Shown: positions 33,512-42,690, counted from the first letter of the stretch. The stretch is DNA of 64,000 nucleotides from Eikenella corrodens (GCF_003990355.1 NZ_CP034670.1:1488001-1552000), one strand, 5' to 3'. Made by a program: numbers and translations. The notes: a model not told the origin generated them from the sequence alone.

Positions 33512-34891
33512 TCACAACGGCCACTGCAAGCCGCCGTGTTGTTCCACCAGGGTTTTGAACTGCGCCTGAATCCGCGCCAGCGCGGCCGGGTTGTCGCCCT
33601 CGAAGCGCAACACCAGCACCGGCGTGGTATTGGAAGCGCGCAGCAGGCCGAAGCCGTCGGCGAATTCGGCGCGCAGGCCGTCGATGGTAATCAGCTCTTG
33701 CAGGCCGTCAAACCGGGCGGCCTGAGCCAAATCGGCAATCAGCGCGTGGCCGTCGGCGCCTTCGGGCAGGGCGATATTCAATTCGGGGGTGGACACGCCC
33801 TCCGGCAAGGCTTCCAGCACGGCGCTGGGGTTGGGGCTACCTGAAAGGATTTCCAGCAGGCGCGCGCCGGCGTAGAGGCCGTCATCGAAGCCGAACCAGC
33901 GCTCTTTGAAAAACACGTGCCCGCTCATTTCGCCCGCCAAAAGCGCGCCGTGCCGCCTGATGGCGGCTTTGATAAAGCTGTGGCCGGTTTTGCTCATCAC
34001 CGGTTCGCCGCCATGCCGCTTAATCCATGGTGCCAGCAGGCGGGTGGATTTCACGTCGTAAATCACTTTCGCGCCGGGGTTGCGCCCGAGCACATCTTGC
34101 GCAAACAGCATCAGCTGGCGGTCGGGATAGATGATGCTGCCGCTGCGGGTAACCACGCCGAGGCGGTCGCCGTCGCCGTCGAAAGCAAGGCCAACTTCGG
34201 CCACACCGGCCTGCACGGCACGGATAAGGTCTTGCAAATTAGCAGGCTTGGCGGGGTCGGGATGGTGGTTGGGGAAATGGCCGTCCACTTCGCAAAACAG
34301 CTCTTCCACTTCGCAACCCAGCGCACGATACAGCCGCCCGGCAAATGCCCCGGCCACGCCGTTGCCGGCATCGACGGCGATTTTCAACGGCCGTTTCAGG
34401 CGGATATGGCCGGCGATGTGTTGAACATATTCGTCTGCCACATCCAAACCGCGCACGCTGCCCTGCGGGCTACCTGAAACAAAATCCTGCGCTTCGATGA
34501 TACCGCGCAACTCTTGGATGCTGTCCCCGGCCAGGGTATTGCCGCCGAGCATCATTTTGAAGCCGTTGTAATCGGGCGGGTTGTGGCTGCCGGTAATCAT
34601 CACGCCGCTGCCGGAGCAATGCTGCACGGCAGCGAAATACAGCATGGGCGTGGCCACCATGCCCACATCGGCCACCTCCAGCCCGCCTGCGGTGAGCCCG
34701 CGCATCAGCGCCGCCTGCAATGCCGGGCCGCTGAGCCGTCCGTCGCGCCCCACGGCAATCTGCCGCAGGCCTTGCCGGGCGGCACGCGTGGCGATGGCGC
34801 GGCCGATTTGCTCGGCAGCCTCTTCGGTGAGGGTTTGGCCGACGATACCTCGGATATCGTAGGCTTTGAAGATGGATGGGGCGATGGTCAT
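33512..34891 (-). CDS. Phosphoglucomutase/phosphomannomutase
   Basis: 459-residue alpha-D-phosphohexomutase that interconverts hexose 1- and 6-phosphates for LPS and glycan precursors. The phosphoserine loop is TGSHNPPDYNG with Ser102. The metal loop is DGDGDRLGVV (about residue 240). The substrate loop GEMSGHVFF is near residue 320. The C-terminal domain ends normally. AlgC-type enzymes use both glucose and mannose; pgm is the usual name in Neisseria. Two DUS words are coding. Confidence 0.92.
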   Translation of the reverse strand: MTIAPSIFKAYDIRGIVGQTLTEEAAEQIGRAIATRAARQGLRQIAVGRDGRLSGPALQAALMRGLTAGGLEVADVGMVATPMLYFAAVQHCSGSGVMITGSHNPPDYNGFKMMLGGNTLAGDSIQELRGIIEAQDFVSGSPQGSVRGLDVADEYVQHIAGHIRLKRPLKIAVDAGNGVAGAFAGRLYRALGCEVEELFCEVDGHFPNHHPDPAKPANLQDLIRAVQAGVAEVGLAFDGDGDRLGVVTRSGSIIYPDRQLMLFAQDVLGRNPGAKVIYDVKSTRLLAPWIKRHGGEPVMSKTGHSFIKAAIRRHGALLAGEMSGHVFFKERWFGFDDGLYAGARLLEILSGSPNPSAVLEALPEGVSTPELNIALPEGADGHALIADLAQAARFDGLQELITIDGLRAEFADGFGLLRASNTTPVLVLRFEGDNPAALARIQAQFKTLVEQHGGLQWPL

Positions 34892-35096
34892 TTGGGTTTC
34901 CTTGTGCTTGGATGGAAGAGGCTGCCTGAAAGGTTGGCTGTTGTTGGTTTCAGGTAGCTAGAAATGGGGTGGTTCACACACTGGCCTTTCAGGTAGCCTT
35001 CGCGCTTGATGCCTGCGCCCGGTCTTGCCCGGCGGCTGGCGGCGACAGGCAAATCATGGTGTTGCCGTAACGTGTGTTGATACACATTGCGGCGGC

Positions 35097-35831
35097 CTAC
35101 ACCTCGGGATGCACATACGCCGCCACGCTGTGCAGGCTGCCTTGTCTGAATACGAACAGCACTTCTGTGTATGCCGCGCCGTCGCTGATAGCGGAGGCGA
35201 GCAGGAATGCGCCGTCGGGGGCGCGGTAGCAGCGGCTGCGGTCGGCGGTTTCGCGCTGGCTGCCGATATAGGGGTTGAACAGGGCGGCGTATTGTGCGGC
35301 GGGGGCGGGCTTGGCTTTGCCGCCGCTGATAAAGGCGATTTCGCGGAAGTGGGTCTGCGGAACAGTGCCGTCTGTGCCGTAGATTTCGCGGCCGCGATAG
35401 CGGGTGATGCGCCCATTCTGCGTGGAATTGAAGTGCGGTTTTTCGCGGGCGAAGTCAAATCGCCCCACCCGCACGCGGATGCCGCTGCCGCCGCTGATGC
35501 AGGAGAAGCCGTCTGCGGCGGCTTTGACGGGGACGGCGGCGTATCGGGACAGGGGTTGCAGGCGGCTGCCGTGCATCCAGCCTTCCAGCAGTCTGCCGTT
35601 TTGGCGGTATGCCACAAACTGCCAGCCGTTTTGGCGGTAGCCGCCGCTGTTGGGTTCGGGGGTGTAAACGTATGCGCCGTTGGGGATTTTGGCGGCGATG
35701 GGGGCGGTGTTGCGCGGCTCGTTCCGCAGGTTCGCGCTGGCATCAGGGTCGCGGATTCGGGCGAACTCGGCGCGGGCGGGCTGGATGGCGAGGACGAGGG
35801 CGAGCGGGACGAGGGCGTGGAGTTTGGGCAT
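35097..35831 (-). CDS. Secreted protein with SH3-like domain
   Basis: 244 residues with a signal peptide (cut near ARAEF, residue 21). The segment DASANLRNEPRNTAPIAAKIPNG through WMHGSRLQ (about residues 30-95) has the pattern of a bacterial SH3 (SH3b) domain, often involved in cell-wall binding. The rest is not recognised. Two cysteines (CIS and CYR) could form a disulfide in the periplasm. It is a single-gene unit with a DUS pair upstream at 35859-35898. Confidence 0.75.
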   Translation of the reverse strand: MPKLHALVPLALVLAIQPARAEFARIRDPDASANLRNEPRNTAPIAAKIPNGAYVYTPEPNSGGYRQNGWQFVAYRQNGRLLEGWMHGSRLQPLSRYAAVPVKAAADGFSCISGGSGIRVRVGRFDFAREKPHFNSTQNGRITRYRGREIYGTDGTVPQTHFREIAFISGGKAKPAPAAQYAALFNPYIGSQRETADRSRCYRAPDGAFLLASAISDGAAYTEVLFVFRQGSLHSVAAYVHPEV

Positions 35832-35913
35832 GGGGATTCCTTAAAACGATTGGCATATTTTCAGGTAGCCTTTAGGTGGCGCGATGAGGCTGCCTGAAAA
35901 TGGAAAATACATT

Positions 35914-36321
35914 TCAGCGTAGTTGCCGCAAAAACGGGTTATAGGCGATTTCCCACAAAAAGCCGTCGGGGGCGGCAAGATAGCCGCTGTATCCGCCCCA
36001 AAATACTTTTTGCGGAGCTTTCACAATCTGTACATTTTTCCCGGCAAATCCGGCGAACAGGGCATCCACTTCGGCTTCGCTGCCCACATTGTGCGCCAGC
36101 GTGAAGCGGGGAAACCCGCTGCCGGACGCGGTCGCTTGAGCATCTTGCACCAACGCATCTTTGCCGAACAGGGCAAACAGCAGGGCATTGCCAGTGCGGA
36201 AAAAGGCGATGTTCGCATTGCTGTCTGCCGTTTCCCGCCAACCGAATACGTCCCGATAAAAACGGCGCGAGGCGGCGAGATCGGCCACGCCGAGCGTGAT
36301 GAAATTGATGTGCTGCTCCAT
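35914..36321 (-). CDS. VOC-superfamily (glyoxalase/bleomycin-resistance fold) protein
   Basis: 135 residues. The N-terminal half begins INFITLGVADLAASRRFYRDVFGW, the classic vicinal-oxygen-chelate start. The C-terminal half has GGYSGYLAAPDGFLWEIAYNP. Such proteins bind a metal or small molecule; the substrate cannot be told. This may be a detoxification enzyme or a binding protein. Confidence 0.8.
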   Translation of the reverse strand: MEQHINFITLGVADLAASRRFYRDVFGWRETADSNANIAFFRTGNALLFALFGKDALVQDAQATASGSGFPRFTLAHNVGSEAEVDALFAGFAGKNVQIVKAPQKVFWGGYSGYLAAPDGFLWEIAYNPFLRQLR

Positions 36322-36433
36322 CAGCGGTTCTCTCCACTAAATGAAATATGGCGGGCAGCCCCTGACGCTGGCGGTTTATTTTTCAGGTAGCCTCATATGG
36401 ACACAAAGGCTACCTGAAAACCATCCACTACTC

Positions 36434-38191
36434 CTACTCCTGCGGCTTGCTGCTCAGCTGTTGCGCCTTTTCAATCAGCTGCACAAACTGGCGGCGCAGG
36501 CCGTGGTGGTCGGGGGATTGGGCGCGGCGGGCGAGCTCGAGGGTTTGCGGCCAGCCGAAGTTGCCGCTGTATTTGCCGCCGCGCAAGAGTTCGCCGAAGG
36601 CGGCTGCAGCCACGGCTTGGCGGGTGGCGTTGCTGCTTTGGGCGAGCGGTTTGCTGATCGCGAGCACGGGGCTGTTGATGAGGATGCTACTGCTTTGGCC
36701 GGGCAGTTTGTAGCGCAGCTTGATGAAGGCGTATGCGCTGTCGGCTTGATGATCGTTGGCAGCGGGGGCGGCCTGGTAGCGGCTTTCGGGCAGCCAGCCG
36801 GTTTGCCCGGCGGGGATGATTTCATACAGGGCGGTAACATTGTGGCCGGCGCCAATGTCGCCTGCATCCACTTGGTCGTTGTTGAAGTCTTCACGGGCAA
36901 GCATGCGGTTTTCATAGCCGATCAGGCGGTATTCCTTCACGGTGAAGGGGTTGAATTCCACTTGGATTTTCACGTCTTGCGCCACGGTGGCGAGCGTGGA
37001 GGAGAGCTGGCGGTGCAGCACTTTCTGCGCTTCTTCGGGGCTGTCGATGTAGCTGTAGTTGCCGTCGCCGGCATCGGCCAGCTGCTCCATCAGCCGTTCG
37101 TTGTAGTTGCCGTTGCCGAAGCCGAGCGTGGTGAGCGAAATGCCGCTTTTGCGTTTTTCAGCCACCATGCTGCGTAGGGTGTTGAAATCGGTGATGCCCA
37201 CGTTGAAATCGCCGTCGGTGGCGAGCAGGATGCGGTTGATGCCATTGCGGATATAGGCGCGCTGGGCAGCCTGGTAGGCCTGCTGGATGGCGTTTTCGCC
37301 GGCGGTGGAGCCGCCTGCCTTCAGGCTGTCGAGCGCGGCGAGGATTTTCTGCCGCTGGTTACCGGGGGTGGGCGGCAGCACGACTTTGTTGCCGTCGGCA
37401 TAGGTAACGAGAGTGATGCGGTCTTGGGCGCGGGTTTGGTGCGCAAGGGTGCAGAGGGTGTATTTCACCATCGGCAGTTTGTCGCGGCTATACATGGAGC
37501 CGGACACGTCCACCAGGAACACAAGATTGGCCGGCGGCAGTGCGGCCTGGCTCACTTCTTTGGCCTGAATGCCGATGCGGATCAGCTTGGCGCCGCTGCG
37601 GAAGGGGGAATCCACGGTTTCGGTGTCCACGGCAAAGGGTTTGCCGTCGGCAGGCTTGGCATAGCCGTAGTCGAAATAATTGATGATTTCTTCAATGCGT
37701 ACGGCATCGGCGGGCGGCAGGCGGCCGGTTTGGGTGAGGAAACGGCGGATATTGGCGTAGCTGCCGGTGTCCACATCAATGCTGAAAGTAGAAACGGGCT
37801 GCTCGGCCACGGCGTGCACGGGGTTGGGCTCATAATGGCCGTAGCGCTCGGTGTTTTGGCGCGACGGAGCGACCGCGCCCGCATTCACCATCCTCCTCAT
37901 CTCGAGGGCCGGGCCATATTCGGCTCCGGCATCTTTGGCGGCCTCTGCCTGCGCTGCGGGCGCGGCTGAAGGCGCTGCCTCATATGCGGTGACCGAACTG
38001 CTCTTCACCGCCGCCTGCGGCATGGCACGTAAGCTGAAGCGGGCACTTCGGGATTCATAATAATCCGGCCGCTCGTCCAAATAACGCGAACAGGTCTGAT
38101 GAACGCGCTGGGCATTGTCTGCCAGCGCAGGCAGGGCGGATACGGACAATAAGGCCAGCAAAACGGTGCGGGCAAATGGCGGTTTATGCAT
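36434..38191 (-). CDS. YfbK-type von Willebrand factor A domain protein
   Basis: 585 residues from MHKPPFARTVLLALLSVSALPA, a signal peptide with AAGGAGCCCGTC in front. The frame runs on upstream without such support. Order: signal peptide, low-complexity Ala/Glu stretch (about residues 50-90), VWA N-terminal segment (ADAVRIEEIINYFDY), VWA domain with metal-site motif DVSGSMYSRDKL (about residue 225), then a C-terminal domain of the DUF3520 type. Likely periplasmic or surface protein that binds partners through a metal; its role is unknown. Confidence 0.85.
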   Translation of the reverse strand: MHKPPFARTVLLALLSVSALPALADNAQRVHQTCSRYLDERPDYYESRSARFSLRAMPQAAVKSSSVTAYEAAPSAAPAAQAEAAKDAGAEYGPALEMRRMVNAGAVAPSRQNTERYGHYEPNPVHAVAEQPVSTFSIDVDTGSYANIRRFLTQTGRLPPADAVRIEEIINYFDYGYAKPADGKPFAVDTETVDSPFRSGAKLIRIGIQAKEVSQAALPPANLVFLVDVSGSMYSRDKLPMVKYTLCTLAHQTRAQDRITLVTYADGNKVVLPPTPGNQRQKILAALDSLKAGGSTAGENAIQQAYQAAQRAYIRNGINRILLATDGDFNVGITDFNTLRSMVAEKRKSGISLTTLGFGNGNYNERLMEQLADAGDGNYSYIDSPEEAQKVLHRQLSSTLATVAQDVKIQVEFNPFTVKEYRLIGYENRMLAREDFNNDQVDAGDIGAGHNVTALYEIIPAGQTGWLPESRYQAAPAANDHQADSAYAFIKLRYKLPGQSSSILINSPVLAISKPLAQSSNATRQAVAAAAFGELLRGGKYSGNFGWPQTLELARRAQSPDHHGLRRQFVQLIEKAQQLSSKPQE

Positions 38192-38389
38192 GACGGGCTC
38201 CTTGATAAGCAGACAGGGGAAATAGCCGCCATTATATAGCCGCCCACACCGCCTGCAAACCAAATGCCGCGACCTGCCACCGCTCTATTTTCAGGTAGCC
38301 TCCATGCCGTTTGAGCCCAGCATTCGAGCGTGGAATTTGGTATCATTCCCCTGCGGGCAAAAGGCTACCTGAAACCGGCCTGCCTAAAC

Positions 38390-38495
38390 TATAGTGAATT
38401 AAATTTAAACCAGTACAGCGTTGCCTCGCCTTGCCGTACTATCTGTACTGTCTGCGGCTCGTCGCCTTGTCCTGATTTAAATTTAATTCACTATA
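38390..38495. repeat. Correia element directly upstream of the 38512 gene
   Basis: Complete 106-bp copy of the TTAAATTTAA subtype, TATAGTG to CACTATA. It ends 16 bases before the ATG at 38512, with only the ribosome binding site between. The promoter must lie in or beyond the element. Confidence 0.9.
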
Positions 38496-38511
38496 AACAG
38501 AGGAGAAAATC

Positions 38512-39009
38512 ATGTCTTTCAGAGAAATGAAACACGCAAACCAGCAGCTATCCAACGAAGAAGCCATCGCCATTTTGCAGCGCGGCAAATCCGGTGTGCT
38601 CGCGCTACACGGCGACAACGGCTATCCCTACGCCGTGCCGATCAGCTACGTTTACCACGAAGGCAAAATCATCTTGCACGGCGCGCCCGCAGGTCACAAA
38701 CACGAACTGCTCGCGCGCGACAACCACGTTTCCTTCTGCGTGGTCGATCTCAACGACATCGTGCCGCAGGAATTCACCACTTATTTCCGCAGCGCCATCG
38801 TGTTCGGCACGGTACGCACCGTTACCGACCCTGCCGAAAAACAGGCCGCGCTCGAAGCCGTGGGGCACAAATACGCCCCCAACCAAAACGGCCTCCTGCC
38901 CTATATCGGCAAACATTTTGATTATGTGAAAGTGATGGTTCTAGAAATCGACCACCTCACTGCCAAAGAATCCATCGAGCTCGTCCGAGCCAAAACCACC
39001 CACTCATAA
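38512..39009 (+). CDS. FMN-binding split-barrel (PPOX/NimA-like) protein
   Basis: 165 residues. The pattern LQRGKSGVLALHGDNGYPYAVPISYVYHEGKIILHGAPAGHKHELLARDNHVSFCVV is that of pyridoxamine-5-phosphate-oxidase-like flavin proteins of the NimA group. These reduce small molecules or bind flavin; the substrate is unknown. Strong AGAGGAGAAAATC site. Its promoter region is a Correia element. The next gene follows 13 bases after the stop. Confidence 0.82.
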   Translation: MSFREMKHANQQLSNEEAIAILQRGKSGVLALHGDNGYPYAVPISYVYHEGKIILHGAPAGHKHELLARDNHVSFCVVDLNDIVPQEFTTYFRSAIVFGTVRTVTDPAEKQAALEAVGHKYAPNQNGLLPYIGKHFDYVKVMVLEIDHLTAKESIELVRAKTTHS

Positions 39010-39022
39010 ACCAAGGAAAATC

Positions 39023-39463
39023 ATGTCAAACCAAGCCCCCTTCCCCGCCCTTGCCCCAGGCCTGTTTGTTTCGCCGCAAATCAGCCGCCAAGACATCCTC
39101 GCCGCCGCAGCCGCCAGCGTGCAAACCATCATCTGCAACCGCCCCGACGGCGAAGAGCCCGGCCAGCCCAGCTTCGAGCAAATCCGACACTGGGCGGACG
39201 AAGCCGGTATCCGGCACGTTATCCACCAGCCCATGCTGATGCCGCAAATCGATGCCGCCGCTGCCGCACAGTTTGCCAAACACCTGGCCAACCACCCCGC
39301 GCCTGCCCTCGCCTACTGCCGCAGCGGCACCCGCAGCAGCTTCTTGTGGGCCATGGGGCAAGCCGCCCAAGGCGCAGACCCGCGCCAACTGGTGCAAACC
39401 GCCGCCGCGGCCGGCATCGACCTCACCGCCGCCCTGCCCCGTTTGCAGGAAGCACAGGCATAG
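39023..39463 (+). CDS. DUF442/TIGR01244-type phosphatase-like or sulfur-transferase protein
   Basis: 146 residues. The active-site loop CRSGTRS (Cys99) has the C-x5-R spacing of cysteine phosphatases and rhodaneses. Upstream, ICNRPDGEEPGQPSFEQIR is the hallmark of the TIGR01244 family, sometimes fused to persulfide hydrolases. It may act on persulfides or as a phosphatase. Its gene is 13 bases after the flavin protein, so the pair is co-transcribed. Confidence 0.82.
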   Translation: MSNQAPFPALAPGLFVSPQISRQDILAAAAASVQTIICNRPDGEEPGQPSFEQIRHWADEAGIRHVIHQPMLMPQIDAAAAAQFAKHLANHPAPALAYCRSGTRSSFLWAMGQAAQGADPRQLVQTAAAAGIDLTAALPRLQEAQA

Positions 39464-39761
39464 GCTGAGCTGGCCTGCGCAATGTTAACTTCGGTGCAGC
39501 TGAGCTTTTCAGGTAGCCTTACCCACCATCCAAAGGCTACCTGAAACGAGTGAAACAGCGTTTCTACAAAGCCAACGCCTCTGCTTCAACGAAAAGTTGA
39601 AACCCAGACAAAAGTAATAAAAACTTTGAGCAGGCCGTTTTCAGGTAGCTTCATCCAGCAGGCTAAAGGCTACCTGAAACTACCTTAAACAATGTCTTGG
39701 TATAGCCCAAGCAGAGTTTCAGCAAAGCTCAAGCCCCAACCACACAAGAAAGGAGCCGCCC
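39464..39761. other. Intergenic gap with two DUS pairs
   Basis: About 300 bases. Inverted DUS pairs lie at 39508-39546 and 39640-39681, with ctgcttcaacgaaaagttga between them, a distant relative of the composite repeat. No gene is seen. Confidence 0.5.
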
Positions 39762-40181
39762 ATGCACTATTGGTATTGGTTTATCGCCGCAGCCGCCCTG
39801 TTCGTTCTCGAAATGTTCAGTGGCACGTTCTACCTGCTGGTGGCCAGCATCGCCCTGCTCGGTGCAGGCATAGCCGCTTGGCTCGGTGCGGGCAGCGGCG
39901 TATCGCTGCTGGTGGCCGTGCTGCTTTCCGCAGCCGGCATCGCCGCCGTATACCGCATCCGGCGCAACCGCCGCGCCCACACCGCCGATGCCGAAGGCGA
40001 TTTAGACATCGGCAACACCGTGCTACTGCACCAGCCCCAATCCGACAGCCTGTGGCTTGTGCAATACCGCGGCACCTATTGGCAGGCCGAAGCCCCCTTC
40101 CCCGCCCATGCCGGCCAAGCCGCACGCATCGCCGGAAAATCCGGCAATATTTTGATTTTGCAACCTCTGGAGGAAAACTGA
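39762..40181 (+). CDS. NfeD-family membrane protein
   Basis: 139 residues with two or three N-terminal membrane segments (about 2-22, 25-45 and 47-60), then a small beta-barrel (OB-fold) domain (GNTVLLHQPQSDSLWLVQYRGTYWQAEA). NfeD proteins are encoded next to, and work with, SPFH proteins, as here. The stop overlaps the next ATG (TGATG). Strong AGAAAGGAG site before the start. Confidence 0.85.
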   Translation: MHYWYWFIAAAALFVLEMFSGTFYLLVASIALLGAGIAAWLGAGSGVSLLVAVLLSAAGIAAVYRIRRNRRAHTADAEGDLDIGNTVLLHQPQSDSLWLVQYRGTYWQAEAPFPAHAGQAARIAGKSGNILILQPLEEN

Positions 40182-41143
40182 TGGATATCGTTACCCTGGC
40201 AATCCTATTTGCCGTTATCGTTGTATTCGGCTTTAAAGCCTTCACCGTTGTGCCGCAGCAGGAAGCCTATGTGGTGGAGCGGCTTGGCCGCTTCCACGCC
40301 GTGCTCAACCCCGGCCTCAACTTCCTCATCCCCTTCCTCGACCGTGTGGCCTACAAGCACCTGCTCAAAGAAATTCCGCTGGATGTGCCCAGCCAGGTGT
40401 GTATCACCCGCGACAACACCCAGCTCACTGTAGACGGCATCATCTACTTCCAAGTAACCGACGCCAAACTCGCCTCCTACGGCTCCAGCAACTACATCAC
40501 CGCCATCACCCAGCTCGCCCAAACCACCCTGCGTTCCGTCATCGGCCGCATGGAGCTGGATAAAACCTTTGAAGAGCGCGACGACATCAACCGCACCGTG
40601 GTCGCCTCGCTCGACGAAGCCGCCGTATCCTGGGGCGTGAAAGTATTGCGCTACGAAATCAAAGACCTCGTACCGCCGCAGGAAATCCTGCGCGCCATGC
40701 AGGCGCAAATCACCGCCGAACGAGAAAAACGCGCCCGCATCGCCCAATCCGAAGGCCTGAAAATCGAGCAAATCAACCTTGCTTCGGGCGAACGCGAAGC
40801 CGAAATCAAAAAGTCTGAGGGTGAAGCCCAAGCCGCCGTCAACGCCTCGCAAGGCGAAAAAGTGGCCCGCATCAACCGCGCCCAAGGCGAAGCCGAAGCC
40901 CTGAAACTGGTGGCACAAGCCAGTGCCGACGCCATCCGCCTGGTGGCCGACGCCATCAATCAGCCCGGCGGCAACGAAGCCGTTAATTTGAAAGTGGCCG
41001 AGCAATACGTAGACGCTTTCGCCAAACTGGCCAAAGAAGGCAACACTCTGATTATGCCCGCCAACGTGGCCGACATCGGCGGCCTCGTCTCCGCCGGGAT
41101 GAGCATCATCAAAGGCCAGCAAGGCAAAACGCCTGCGGCCTGA
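40181..41143 (+). CDS. qmcA: SPFH/Band 7 stomatin-like protein, QmcA type
   Basis: 320 residues from the ATG that overlaps the nfeD stop. An earlier open stretch belongs to the nfeD shadow. N-terminal membrane anchor (about residues 3-20), then an SPFH domain starting QQEAYVVERLGRFHAVLNPGLNFLIPF. A long Ala/Glu/Arg coiled-coil follows (about 190-260, EREKRARIAQSEGLKIEQINLASGEREAEI). Forms membrane microdomain rings with NfeD; in E. coli QmcA relates to membrane quality control. Confidence 0.9.
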   Translation: MDIVTLAILFAVIVVFGFKAFTVVPQQEAYVVERLGRFHAVLNPGLNFLIPFLDRVAYKHLLKEIPLDVPSQVCITRDNTQLTVDGIIYFQVTDAKLASYGSSNYITAITQLAQTTLRSVIGRMELDKTFEERDDINRTVVASLDEAAVSWGVKVLRYEIKDLVPPQEILRAMQAQITAEREKRARIAQSEGLKIEQINLASGEREAEIKKSEGEAQAAVNASQGEKVARINRAQGEAEALKLVAQASADAIRLVADAINQPGGNEAVNLKVAEQYVDAFAKLAKEGNTLIMPANVADIGGLVSAGMSIIKGQQGKTPAA

Positions 41144-41164
41144 TTGCTGGGCACAAGATGTGCG

Positions 41165-41198
41165 AAAGGCTACCTGAAACCATTTCAGGTAGCCTTTG
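41165..41198 (+). terminator. Inverted-DUS terminator after qmcA
   Basis: AAAGGCTACCTGAAACC and the complement ending TAGCCTTT form a near-perfect hairpin 22 bases after the stop. Confidence 0.7.
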
Positions 41199-41224
41199 TT
41201 TGCAAACTATAGTGGATTAACAAA

Positions 41225-41972
41225 GGGGCTTAGGAAGCAAAATCACAAAATATAGTGATAAGCTTCTGAAATGGATTTAAAAAACAAGTACCAAAAGTGC
41301 AGTAAAATTACCGAGGCCAAATTCCGTCAGATCCTGCGGCTTTTCGCCTTAGATTTGACCGCTTCCGATACCGCCAAACTGACCGGAATCAGTGTCAGAA
41401 GCGTCAACAGCCTGTACCTGAAATTGCGCCGGCGTTTGGCTGACGAATGCGGGAGGCAGGCACCTTTATACGGCATTGTAGAATTGGACGAATCCTATTT
41501 TGGTGCCAAACGTATCAGGGGCAAACGCGGGCGCGGTGCGGGTGGGAAAACTATCGTTTTCGGCATTTTGAAACGTGGGGACAAGGTTTATACCGAGATT
41601 GTTCCCGATGCTTCCAAAGCGACGCTGCAAAAGGTCATTAGAGGTCGTGTCGGTATCGAGAGCGTCATCAATACCGACGGTTGGCGCGGTTATCAGGGAT
41701 TGGTTGACATGGGTTTTGCCAAACATTTCAGGGTACATCATGGTGACAATGAGTTTGTCCGTGGTACGCGCGGCATATTAACGGTATTGAATCTTTTTGG
41801 AGCTACGCCAAGCATCGCTTGGTGCAATTTAACGGGGTGCCGAAGCATACCTTTTACCTGCATTTAAAAGAAACCGAGTTCCGCTTCAACCACCGGCATG
41901 ATAATCTGTATAAAGTGCTATTGAAAATGTTGCGGGAAAACCCTTTAAAATGAATTTTGCTTCCTAAGCCCC
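41225..41972 (+). mobile_element. IS1016-like (IS1595 family) insertion sequence
   Basis: 748 bp with inverted ends GGGGCTTAGGAAGCAAAAT (left) and its complement at the right, one mismatch at the inner edge at most. TAACAAA is present directly on both sides (41218-41224 and 41973-41979), the target duplication. One transposase gene, disrupted. IS1016 relatives are common in Neisseriaceae and Haemophilus. Confidence 0.88.
41271..41953 (+). pseudogene. IS1016-like transposase, frameshifted
   Basis: The first frame (198 codons, MDLKNKYQKCSKITEAKFRQ) carries a helix-turn-helix and the catalytic GIVELDESYFGAKRI and INTDGWRGYQGL. Near 41774, after FVRGTRG, the sequence loses frame. The next frame gives HINGIESFWSYAKHRLVQFN and runs to a TGA at 41953, the usual family C-terminus with its catalytic Glu (GIESFWS). 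Adding one G in the cgcggc stretch restores 227 codons. The copy is therefore probably inactive unless slippage occurs. Confidence 0.82.
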
Positions 41973-42182
41973 TAACAAAAATCAGGACAAGGCGGCGAGC
42001 CGCAGACAGTACACACGTTACGGCAAGACGAGCCAACGCCGTACTGATTTTTGTTAATCCACTATAAAGCTGCGCGGTATTGGCATTGGCAATGCCTCCA
42101 AACCATCCAGGCAGTTTCAGGTAGCCTGTATTCACTTCCACTCAGGCAATACCTTATTCAAACTACACGCTACCTGAAATCT

Positions 42183-42690
42183 AAAAGGCTACCTGAAACC
42201 CAAAAGGCTACCTGAAACCCAAAAGGCTACCTGAACCTAAAAGGCTACCTGAAACCCAAAAGGCTACCTGAACCTAAAAGGCTACCTGAACCTAAAAGGC
42301 TACCTGAACCTAAAAGGCTACCTGAACCTAAAAGGCTACCTGAACCTAAAAGGCTACCTGGACCTAAAAGGCTACCTGGACCTAAAAGGCTACCTGAACC
42401 TAAAAGGCTACCTGAACCTAAAAGGCTACCTGGACCTAAAAGGCTACCTGAACCTAAAAGGCTACCTGGACCTAAAAGGCTACCTGAACCTAAAAGGCTA
42501 CCTGAACCTAAAAGGCTACCTGAACCTAAAAGGCTACCTGAACCTAAAAGGCTACCTGAACCTAAAAGGCTACCTGAACCTAAAAGGCTACCTGAACCTA
42601 AAAGGCTACCTGAACCTAAAAGGCTACCTGAACCTAAAAGGCTACCTGAACCTAAAAGGCTACCTGAACCTAAAAGGCTACCTGAAAAAA
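42183..42690 (+). repeat. 28-copy tandem array of the Eikenella DNA uptake sequence
   Basis: I count 28 head-to-tail units, all in one orientation. The unit is aaaaggctacctgaacct (18 bp); units 1, 2 and 4 are 19 bp (gaaaccc variant). Each holds the uptake core GGCTACCTG. 24 units have the perfect 12-mer AGGCTACCTGAA; units 10, 11, 14 and 16 have TGGA instead of TGAA. A degenerate copy lies just before, at 42168. There are no spacers, so it is not a CRISPR. The complement is open for 157 codons with a hexapeptide period (GSGSLL), a by-product of the 18-bp unit. It abuts the terminator of the hisS-yfgM operon. Confidence 0.95.

Larger units (their letters stand above)
41208..42066. repeat. Correia element split by an IS1016-like insertion
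   Basis: The left piece TATAGTGGATTAACAAA (41208-41224) and the right piece from 41973 to CACTATA (end 42066) together give one 104-bp element once the IS and one copy of the 7-bp duplication TAACAAA are removed. Confidence 0.9.

Noticed and set aside
39692..40180. N-terminal extension of qmcA
   Set aside because: It overlaps nfeD in another frame and is Arg/Pro-rich shadow sequence; the ATG at 40181 overlaps the nfeD stop and starts a proper membrane anchor.
42183..42690. CRISPR array
   Set aside because: The repeats are contiguous 18-19 bp units with no unique spacers, no cas genes are nearby, and the unit is the known uptake word.
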